Origin: Acholoe squamosa
Taxonomy: Eukaryota; Annelida; Polychaeta; Phyllodocida; Polynoidae
Direction: 5' to 3'
Assembly (NCBI GenBank): GCA_949317995.1
Contig: OX439045.1
Coordinates: 10,648,174-10,712,173, forward strand
Length of the DNA stretch: 64,000 nt
Below are positions 56,330 to 64,000 of this stretch, in pieces. The position numbers and the translations under genes are program-made. The notes under the pieces are model-generated. The model had not been told where the DNA came from, did not search any database, and worked only from the letters and a program-made list of their open reading frames with translations. How positions within the stretch are numbered: the first letter of the stretch is position 1; each line of letters opens with the position of its first letter.

Positions 56330-56995
56330 CTGGGGAAGCCCAGTTGAGAGAAGAAGACACCTTTAGAGTTATGCAGAGCACAAATAAAACACACAAGTTT
56401 TGATTATGGTGATTTCATCATAAGGGGAGCACCTGACAATATAGTGAAAAAGCTACAGACGATCCAGAATTTCTGTCTCCGCCTATGCCTGGGCATAAGA
56501 GACCCACGTGACATGTCAAGGGATGATTTACATAGCCTAACTGGCTGTACCAAACTGCAAAATCACAGAGACAAGACCCTCTTGGGTCTTATTTTTGAAT
56601 ATAGTCTTAACAAGGACAATATTGTTATTCCAGCGAGAGTGTTACGTAAAAATAATAAGATTAAATTAAAAGTGAGTCGGAGCAATGGAATATTGTATGA
56701 CAAGAGCCCCCTATTTAGGGGTAAGCACTTGTGGAACAAACTAGCAGCCGATGTCCAGCATGCTGAAAGCAAGGACAAATTTGTGAACTTAATCTGACAA
56801 GTAATATAACACAGAGCTGTACTGTTAATATACGGGACCTTAGTCTATGAAGCTATATCATTGCACATGTCCTCCGGTAAAACACCAGTTGACCCACTAT
56901 TGTAATATTTTTTTTTTGTATTCATCTGGGCATACTTGAAAAGCATTCATTTATGTACGAATATTGTGCCAATAAACTACTTACTTACTTTACTT
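56330..56995 (+). pseudogene. LINE 3' end: RT C-terminal domain, 3' UTR and ACTT tail
   Basis: Reads through LELCRAQIK, SFDYGDFIIRG and VKKLQTIQNFCLRLCLGI, the sequence that follows the RT palm in CR1/jockey-like LINEs, then HRDKTLLGLIFEY and SPLFRGKHLWNKL. It ends at a stop at 56797. The ~180-bp 3' UTR finishes with CAATAAACTACTTACTTACTT, a short tandem tail typical of LINE 3' ends. The insertion is strongly 5'-truncated: no endonuclease or RT catalytic motifs remain. It is on the opposite strand to the LINE piece at 26356-26830 and different in sequence. Confidence 0.75.
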
Positions 56996-57879
56996 ATAAA
57001 GTACACGTGTGCCATCTGAACACAAGAGCATAGGCACTCATTATGTTGTAAAGGCTGTGAGCGCGACCTGCAGCCACAGAAATGTTTGATCTTCTCCATG
57101 TAGAACCAGTTAGGTATGCTGCTATACAACAAAATATGACAAAAAGCTATAGATGTCACATGGGGTAGTGACAAAAGGGACAGGCAGCCATTGACTAATG
57201 TCTGCTGTCTGGGTGCTTTTATGTGAGTATCAAGGGAGCACACCAGCAGTGCAATTCTCATTAGGCTTGTCAGAGTTATCGAGAAATACCCTAACGGCGA
57301 CATTTATCATAAAAATTGATTCTGTCGTTTTACATGCTGTAATATAATCTAATCTTTTTTATACGAACTGCTTACACATTTATTGCATTATGCCTCTTGG
57401 TCACCATGATACATAAATGCAACTTCTGCAAGAACTACCTTTCTGCTTCAGACAAAGCCTTTGGGAGTACCTCATTTCCTATGGTTCACCGTTGTAGACC
57501 TGGCGATGAGAGCTCTTACTATTGCCAATACAGATATACCTGTCCTAAACTAGTCGTCACTAAAAGTTGGACCAGTATGTCCGCTTTACAAATTTCTATC
57601 TGACTATATCTATGATTACCACATGCAAAAGGTATTAGTGGTTCCCTCAAGCCTGAAAAGCTGCTGGGTGCATTTTACTTTATTTGATGAGCATTAGAAA
57701 ACATAGATTCAACTTCACTTTCCATGAAATTTCTGCAATGTTTTGTAGTTTTAAGGTGTAGCCTTGAACAGAGATCTAGACTTCTACTACTTTTATCCTG
57801 TTTAAACCATTTTAAAAACTTCTTGGAGTAGGTTTGTAGACAAGGTTTGTAGACACCAAAGATTTTAAAAACCATATCC
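56996..57879. other. Unassigned, possibly decayed 5' part of the Penelope-like element
   Basis: No RT motif could be read before about 57880, so the upstream boundary of the element is unknown. Confidence 0.35.
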
Positions 57880-58715
57880 AGTTCAACAGAAGACATTTTC
57901 CTACAAATCAAAGGCACAGCCAAGGGTACCAGATTGGCACCATCCTATGCCAATCTATACATGGAAGCCATAGAGAAAGCATTACTTATTAGCCATCCCC
58001 TCCAACCATCACTCTGGCTAAGGTGCATAGACGACTTTTTCTTCATATGGACACATGGAGAAGCACCTGATAAAATGGAGGAAACATATGAATGGTTTCA
58101 ATGAGGCCATTAATTTCATCATTGAATGCTCCAAAACAGATGTGAGTTTTTTTGACACAACAGTGAAAAAGTGTCAGGAAACCGGTACACTGTGTACCAA
58201 CCTATACAGAAAACCAACAGATGTGAATAATTATTTAAATTACACATCAGCACACCCCATTTGCACGAAAAAGAGCTTGCCATATTCACAACTTTTCAGA
58301 TTACTGAGAATCTGCAAAAAAAAAGACAGATTTCCTCAAACACAGTGAGGCAAAGTTGAAAGAACTCGAGGCTAAGGGTTACCCTAGAAAATTACTGGAG
58401 GAGGCTCTAGAAAAGATCCTAAAAATGTCGAGAGAAGAAGCACTGAGAACAAAAACCAAAAAGGACAACAATCCAGATACCAGCTACCTAATCAGTACAC
58501 ATAGACCTGAAAACAACATTAGCAATGACACAGTTTCCAAAAATTGGGACCACCTAGGAGGTCCCAAAAAACGAAATTCATACAGAGAGGAGGCCTCATC
58601 AGAGGACAAAAAATACCGAAAAAATCATAAAGACTATTTTGGTAAAAGCAGCAACATTATCCCATGTCAGAGGATGACCCCTTCCATTGTCAGTGCCAAA
58701 CCAATGCAAACATTA
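57880..58715 (+). pseudogene. Penelope-like element reverse transcriptase (frameshifted)
   Basis: DIFLQIKGTAKGTRLAPSYA followed by NLYMEAIEKA is the conserved GTAMGT-PxYANL block of Penelope-like RTs. WLRCIDDFFFIWTHGE carries the catalytic Asp pair in this family's IDD context. A frameshift near 58080-58110 leads to VSFFDTTVKK, TNLYRKPTDVNNYLNYTSAHP and SLPYSQLFRLLRIC. A second shift near 58340 leads to FLKHSEAKLKELEAKGYP and TSYLISTHRPENN, the RT thumb region. The N-terminal RT motifs are missing or decayed. The frame then runs into the 463-bp repeat at 58679. Confidence 0.85.
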
Positions 58716-59141
58716 TAAGCTCTGCATTGGCAATGGGGTTAATCAACAATGATGGTGGGGGGGGGGGGCTCCTGAGGTGTAAATAATTCTACAACCAGAT
58801 TTTGTGAAGTTTGTGTCACTATCTTTCTTGCTCTGTCGACAAGTTTCATTGTGTTACTGTTCCTTTGGTTATGGCAAAATCCCTTAAGATTCCCCTGTGA
58901 TGAAGAACAAAAGGCAAATTGCATTATTAGAAAATCTCTTTCACTGAGAAAAGAAAGTTCATTTCAATGGAATTAGAAACTGAAGTTATAAAAAGGGTTC
59001 TTAGTACTTGAAAAGGAATCCCTGTAGTGGGAGAAATGGGACGGGTAATGAAAACCATCCACAAGATAATCAATAAAGCGAAGCAATAAAGTTTTACCAA
59101 TAGAAATAAAGCCAAATACTGCCATTGAGACAAATGACAAG
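58679..59141 (+). repeat. 463-bp repeat splitting the Penelope-like element; family P core
   Basis: Nearly identical to 63262-63717 in direct orientation: CCCCTTCCATTGTCAGTGCC, CAATGATGGTGGGG, CTACAACCAGATTTTGTG, CCCTGTAGTGGGAGAAATGG, ACAAATGACAAGG. It lies exactly between the RT and GIY-YIG parts. Here it is only the core; the copy at 63150-63910 extends beyond it on both sides. Confidence 0.88.
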
Positions 59142-59147
59142 GTACCC

Positions 59148-59576
59148 ATGAGGGCACAGCCATACAAGTCCAAAGCAATCTGCAAAAGACCAACTTGTGA
59201 GAAATGTCCCCTGCTAGACAAAGGAGGGGTAATTTACTCAAAAACAAGTGGCAGAAATTTCCCAGCAAAATGGAACATAAGTTGTGAGAGTTCCAATCTG
59301 ATATATTGCATACAATGCACCTGCTGTGATGCACAGTATGTAGGAAAAACAGAACGGTCCCTAAGAGAGAGACTGGGAGAACATCTTAACAGCATCACCA
59401 AAATTGAAGGCAAGACAGATTTACCATGGCACTTCAACCAGCCAGATCACCAGAAAACCAATGATGTCAAAATGTATGTGGTAGAATACATTAGCAGACA
59501 TCCCAAGAGTGAGGAAGGCAAAAGACTTCTTCCACTGGCTGAGTTCCATTTGAAAGAGAAACTACTGAGCCATTAA
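59148..59576 (+). pseudogene. Penelope-like element GIY-YIG endonuclease domain
   Basis: 142 open residues. The Cys motif KAICKRPTCEKCPLL (C12, C17, C20), found upstream of the nuclease in Penelope-like elements, precedes LIYCIQCTCC and AQYVGKTERSLRERLGEH, which are the GIY and YIG strands with the Arg-bearing helix. LPWHFN-PDH supplies the paired His residues. The nuclease nicks target DNA for retrotransposition. The domain itself is uninterrupted but is cut off from its RT by the 463-bp repeat and by frameshifts upstream, so the element is dead. Confidence 0.88.
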
Positions 59577-60454
59577 CCATGGGGAATGAATACCAAAGAA
59601 GGCAAATATGGTTAAAATACTGATATGGTCCTCGTTCACAAAACCTACAATTAATACTCAGTGATTAAACTAGACCATGTTCCCTTAGGGACATCCAAAT
59701 CTGCCCAAACTGATTAGATAATGACTGTCCTAATGCTAGAAATGGGATACAGGTGTTTAGAACAACATGACAACATAATAAATCAGCATAGATATAAAGG
59801 AAGTGTACACAAGGACAAGGGGAGCTTTCAGTTTTTCATACCTGAAAAAAAGGTCCCCCCACTTCCGCCAATCAATATTTCTGATCAAACCGTACCACCT
59901 GACGATGATGCCAATCAGGGTCGAAACCACAAAATGGAGGAGTTAGATATATAACTCTTTTAAAATGTCATACCCGCGAGGGACTGTATAAACCTTCCCT
60001 TTAACACTTCCTATTAGTGACACACATTTGTCTATATTCACATTGGGTTTTAAAGAATCATTTCCCAAGACAGACAGAGTTATGTCAGTGATTGATCCTG
60101 GCCCAACACAGCAGCACCCCAAGCTAGCAGGGGTGCCTGGGAGCCTAGCAGCCATGGATACTGGTCAAGTTGAACCAATTGGGAGTGTGTATACATCCTT
60201 CCATGTTGCATGGAACTACTTTATCAGAGCTTTCTTCAGATAGAAAGACGGATTTTGAGGTCACTTTTGTGGTAGTGGTTAAGACGGGAACTTTGTTTTT
60301 TACAAACCCTCTTGGAGTATGTTGATGGTCCCAATGACCTTGGCCTTTTAGTCCTACTCTCTTGCTAGCACCTTTAGACTTCAGGAGAAACATCAACGAT
60401 GAAATCAGGACCTTGAGTTTCTTTTTATCCCAGGAGATGTCTATATATAAAGTG
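59577..60454. other. Probable 3' region of the Penelope-like element; otherwise unassigned
   Basis: It includes CCACCTGACGATGATGCC...GTCGAAAC at about 59886-59925, a motif with the hammerhead-like core order CTGANGA...GAAA. No other feature. The 109-residue minus-strand frame at 60145-60474 has no recognised domain. Confidence 0.45.
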
Positions 60455-61289
60455 TTTACTACAGTGGCCCACAAGGGTCAAATTGAAGTTGGATCAAAGA
60501 GTTGACTTTCACAAAAAAAGTTAAAGTCCAAAAGCAAAATCAATGTTCAAAGTCAATTTCATTTCATTGCTGTCAAGCTGTCAAGGTGTCAACTCATGAA
60601 TGCAAACCCACTTGTGACAGGTATCTTTTGGCTTTGCATGGTACACTCTATGTCTTTCTATATGTCTATACCAGCAACTACTGGGTAGCTATTGGTTCCC
60701 TCACACAATAACTGATGGTTCCATACCAAGTAGCTGCTGGTTCCAGCATCGAATAACTGGTGGTTCCCACCCACTGTAACTGGTGTTTCCACACCAATCA
60801 GCTACTGATACTGGATCCCATACCAAGTAGCTGCTGGTTCCCACACCCAGCACTTGGTAGTCCAATACACATTAGTTGCTGTTTCCTGTACCCAGTACAT
60901 GCTGGTTCTCACATACAGTAGCTACTGCTTCCCACATCAGGTAGCTGCTGGTTCCCATATAAACTGGTTCCTAACCCAAGTAGTTGCTGGATCCCACACC
61001 CTTGCTGGTTCTTGTACCCAATACCTGCTGGCTTTCACATAGAGTAACTGGTAGTGGTTCCCACATCCATTAGGTGCTGGTTCCTTCACTCACTACCTGC
61101 TGGTTCCCAAATAGAGTGCCTGCTGGTTCCCACATCAGGTAGCTGCTAGTTCTGAAAACAGTAGCTGTTGGTTCCCATACATAGCTACTTGTTCCCATAT
61201 CCAGTAGCTGCTGGGTCTGATATAGAGTAGCTACCGGTTCCCATACCTAGTAGCAAAAGAGTGATCTGGATAAATTCTGGATGAAAAAG

Positions 61290-61880
61290 GTCATATAAGT
61301 CAAAAATGGGCAAATTGGTAAAGTTGTGTGAAACTAGGTCATAAGCAGTCAAGATAGTTAAAATTTGTTGAAATAGGTCAAATTGGTTCCAAGTAGGTAA
61401 AATTGAATGAAATTAGGTCAGACTAGGATAAATTATGTTAAATTGGTTGAAAATGGGTCAATCAGGTCAAATTCTATCAAATTAGGTCAACGGTGGTAAG
61501 AATAGATCACATTAGTCAAAATTAGGTCCAGTAGGTCAAAGTAGGCTAAGGTAGGTCAAATATGGCGAAAATAAGTCAATTTGGTTAAAGGTGGGTCAAG
61601 GAGGTTAAATCAGGTCAAATATGGTAAAAGTAGGTCAAATTGGTCAAAGGTAGGTCAGTAGGTCAAATCAGGCTAAGATAGGTCAAATTAGGTCAAATAA
61701 TGGTGAAAATAGGTAAAATTGCTCAAAAGAAGGTCAATTAGGTAAGGATAGTTCAAATTAGGTCAAATATCTTAAAATAGGTCAAATCAGTCAAAAGTAG
61801 CATGATTAGGTCAAAGTAGGTTAGAATGGGTCATATTAGGTCAAATATAGTCAAAGTAGGTCAGATTGGTCAAAAATAGT
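61290..61880 (+). repeat. AGGTCAAAT micro-repeat array (left inner arm)
   Basis: Dozens of degenerate 8-12-base units, including many AGGTCA hexamers, some spaced as AGGTCA-N4-AGGTCA. Confidence 0.9.
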
Positions 61881-61884
61881 CATA

Positions 61885-62360
61885 GTCGACCTTATTTTGA
61901 CAAATTTCAGCATAATTTGACCTAAATTGACCTACTTTTGACCAATTTGATCTATTTCAACCGTATTTGATCTATCCTGACCTTATTGGACCTAATTGAC
62001 CTACTTTTGATCAATATGATCTGTTTTCACTATATATGACCTTAATTGACCCATCCTGACCTTATTGACCTACTTTTGACCAATTCGACCTATTTTCACC
62101 ATGTTTGACCTAATTTGATTTACTTTAACCTTATTGACCTATTTCTGACCAATTTGACTGGTTTTCACCATATTTGACCTAATTTGACCTATCCTACCCT
62201 AATTGACATGCTTTTGACCAATTTGGCCTATTTTCACCATATTTGACATAATTTGACCTATGCTACCCGAATAGACATACTTTTGACCAATATGACCTAT
62301 TTTCAACATATTTGACCTAATTTGACCTATCCTGACCCAATTGACTTATTTTGACAGCTA
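61885..62360 (-). repeat. TTTGACCT micro-repeat array (right inner arm)
   Basis: Inverted counterpart of the left inner array: TTTGACCTAATTTGACCT-type units with TTTTCACCATAT blocks. Confidence 0.9.
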
Positions 62361-63054
62361 CTCTTTTAAGAACTCGCAATTACCTAATGTATGAACCAGC
62401 AGGCACTCTATTTGGGAACCAGCAGGAAGTGGGTGCAGGAACCAGCACCTAATGGATGTGGGAACCACTACCAGCTACTCTATGTGGAAGCCAGCAGGTA
62501 CTGGGTGCAAGAACCAGCAAGGGTGTGGGATCCAGCAGCTACTTGGGTTAGGAACCATTTTATATGGGAACCAGCAGCTACTGGATGTGGGAACCAGCAT
62601 GTACTGGGTACAGGAAACAGCAACTAATGTGCATGGGAACCACCAAGTGCTGGGTGTGGGAACCAGCAGCTACTTGGTATGGGATCCAGTGCCAGTAGCG
62701 GATAGGTGTGGAACCACAGTTACAGTGGGTGGGAACCACCAGTTACAGGATGCTGGAACCACCAACTACTTGGTGTGGAACCATCAGTTATTGTGTGAGG
62801 GAACTGATAGCTACCCAGTAGTTGCTGGTATAAACTTTGTTCATATAGAAAGACATAGAGTGCACAATGCAATGCTAAAAGATACCTGTCACAAGTTGGT
62901 TTTCATGAGTTGACACCTTGACAGTTTGACAGCAATGAAATGAAATTGACTTTGAACATTAATATTGGTTTTGGACTCTAACTTTTTTTGTGAAAGTCAA
63001 CTCTTTACTTCAACTTCAATTTGACCCTTGTGGGCCACTGTAGTTTACTGTTTA

Positions 63055-63059
<5 letters not shown>

Positions 63060-63128
<69 letters not shown>
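63060..63128. repeat. (TA)n microsatellite
   Basis: About 69 bases of TA immediately outside the right arm of the giant palindrome. The left flank has only CTATATATAAAG. Confidence 0.97.
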
Positions 63129-63130
<2 letters not shown>

Positions 63131-63149
63131 ATACTTTGCATTGGATGCA

Positions 63150-63910
63150 CTGATTGAATTGGTAGTGTAAAGGTGACCCTCTATCATTTCGGGATCCTTG
63201 ATCAATAAATTGAAGTTATTTCATTTATATATCTCTAGCCAAAAGATCTAGACAAACCCCTTCCATTGTCAGTGCCAAACCAATCCAAACATTCAGCTCT
63301 GCATTGGCAATGGGGTTAATCAACAATGATGGTGGGGGGGCGGCTCCTTAGGTGTAAATAATTCTACAACCAGATTTTGTGGAGTTTGTGTCATTATCTT
63401 TCTTGCTCTGCCGACAAGTTTCATTGTTCTACTGTTCCTTTGGTTATGGCAAAATCCCTTTAGATTCCCCTGTGATGAAGAACAAAAGGCAGATTGCATT
63501 ATTAGAAAATCTCTTTCACTAAGAAAAGAAAGTTCATTTCAATGGAATTAGAAATTGAAGTTATAAAAAAGGTTCTTAGTACTTGAAAAGGAATCCCTGT
63601 AGTGGGAGAAATGGGACGGGTAATGAAAACCATCCACAAGATAATCAATAAAGCGAAGCACTAAAGTTTTACCAATAGAAATAAAGCCAAATACTGCCAT
63701 TGACACAAATGACAAGGGAAGGGGAAATCAATTGTTCAAAAAGATAATCCTCTTTATTCATAAGTCAATACTTTCATTAGCTTTAGGGAGTGTTTTTGAG
63801 AAATATTTGTGTACAGTTCTCTGCAAATGGACATTTCCATGACTTTTTTTTTGTCTTATATTTTCGAGCAGGCATGAACTAACCAGAATCTCCTTATGAC
63901 ATGGTTACCA
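63150..63910 (+). repeat. Dispersed family P, extended copy
   Basis: 63262-63717 is the near-identical partner of 58679-59141. The flanking parts match the diverged copy at 40005-40690, including TTTTCGAGCAGGCATGAACTA near the right end. Non-coding. Confidence 0.75.
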
Positions 63911-64000
63911 TATTGGCATGAATAAGTGCTGGCATGCTCGTTAACCTCAACGGATTGTATACCCGGTCCCTATTAAAGACCATGATTTTTCAGATTTCAA
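63911..64000. other. Unassigned window end
   Basis: No supported feature. Confidence 0.3.

Larger units (their letters stand above)
60455..63046. mobile_element. Giant foldback palindrome, 2.6 kb, almost no spacer
   Basis: The left arm 60455 to about 61880 is mirrored by the right arm to 63046. Each arm has three layers. The outer layer is ~230 bp of unique text (ACAGTGGCCCACAAGGGTCA; AGAGTTGACTTTCACAAAAA; TGTCAAGGTGTCAACTCATG; ACTCTATGTCTTTCTATATG). The middle layer is 450-570 bp of degenerate TAGCTGCTGGTTCCCACA repeats. The inner layer is ~500-600 bp of AGGTCAAATT-type repeats. Orientation reverses at about 61885. No transposase frame exists; the 153-residue frame at 62452-62913 is produced by the repeats. 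The structure recalls sea-urchin TU and other foldback elements, but the family is unassigned. Confidence 0.93.

Noticed and set aside
58927..59334. 135-residue hydrophobic minus-strand frame
   Set aside because: Spans the boundary between the 463-bp repeat and the GIY-YIG domain, so it cannot be an old gene.
60145..60474. 109-residue minus-strand frame
   Set aside because: No recognisable domain, and it overlaps the Penelope-like 3' region and the palindrome edge.
62391..62913. 153-residue frame with repeated Gly/Thr/Tyr/Trp text
   Set aside because: Produced by the micro-repeats of the giant palindrome; the mirrored arm has no matching protein.
1..64000. Host protein-coding exons
   Set aside because: All long frames with recognisable motifs belong to mobile elements. 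Single short exons cannot be excluded without transcript data.

Overview
The window looks like gene-poor, repeat-saturated nuclear DNA of an animal, most likely an aquatic invertebrate or basal deuterostome. It is AT-rich and carries animal-type mobile elements of four kinds: a Ngaro-type and a DIRS1-type tyrosine-recombinase retrotransposon, a Penelope-like element with a GIY-YIG endonuclease, LINE 3' ends and a Ty3/gypsy remnant. It also holds many MITEs, tRNA-derived SINE pieces, long palindromes, a 33-bp minisatellite and (TA)n tracts. I cannot name the species. I see no host protein-coding exon I can defend, no rRNA, no convincing functional tRNA and no CRISPR array.

Layout. 0-9 kb: a repeat with three CRE palindromes, copy A of dispersed family X, the first 222-bp MITE, and a 1.33-kb relative of that MITE with internal ~106-bp tandem units. 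10-12.6 kb: a decayed gypsy pol on the minus strand, then a 1.37-kb foldback. 14-18.3 kb: a 363-bp MITE between two 71-bp direct repeats, and X copy B. 19-26 kb: tRNA-like pieces, a tRNA-Cys-derived sequence, and a run of small palindromes, one of them a three-way-junction fold. 26.3-28 kb: a LINE fragment abutting a 33-bp minisatellite. 29-31 kb: a TTAA MITE, a palindromic MITE and a second three-way-junction palindrome. 32-35.2 kb: a decayed DIRS1-like element. 36-39.6 kb: X copy C with several nested insertions. 40-44 kb: further repeats, SINE pieces and a long hairpin.

44,652-49,394 is the best element in the window. It is a complete Ngaro retrotransposon on the minus strand with split direct repeats (A1 - gag - RT/RNase H - tyrosine recombinase - B1 A2 B2). 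Repeat pairs differ at only 2 of 201 and 1 of 150 positions, so insertion is recent. RT/RNase H and recombinase are open with catalytic residues present; only gag is broken, by a perfect 25-bp tandem duplication.

49.5-56 kb holds a second TTAA MITE and copies of families H and V. 56.3-59.6 kb has a LINE 3' end and a broken Penelope-like element whose RT and GIY-YIG parts are separated by a 463-bp repeat. 60,455-63,046 is a 2.6-kb near-spacerless palindrome built from layered micro-repeats.

The most unusual theme is a set of small palindromes at five loci whose tips are all C(GNA)G three-base loops, the class known to give exceptionally stable DNA mini-hairpins. Two of them fold as an outer stem carrying two such hairpins. 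In one family the hairpin arms differ greatly between copies while the adjacent body is clearly homologous.
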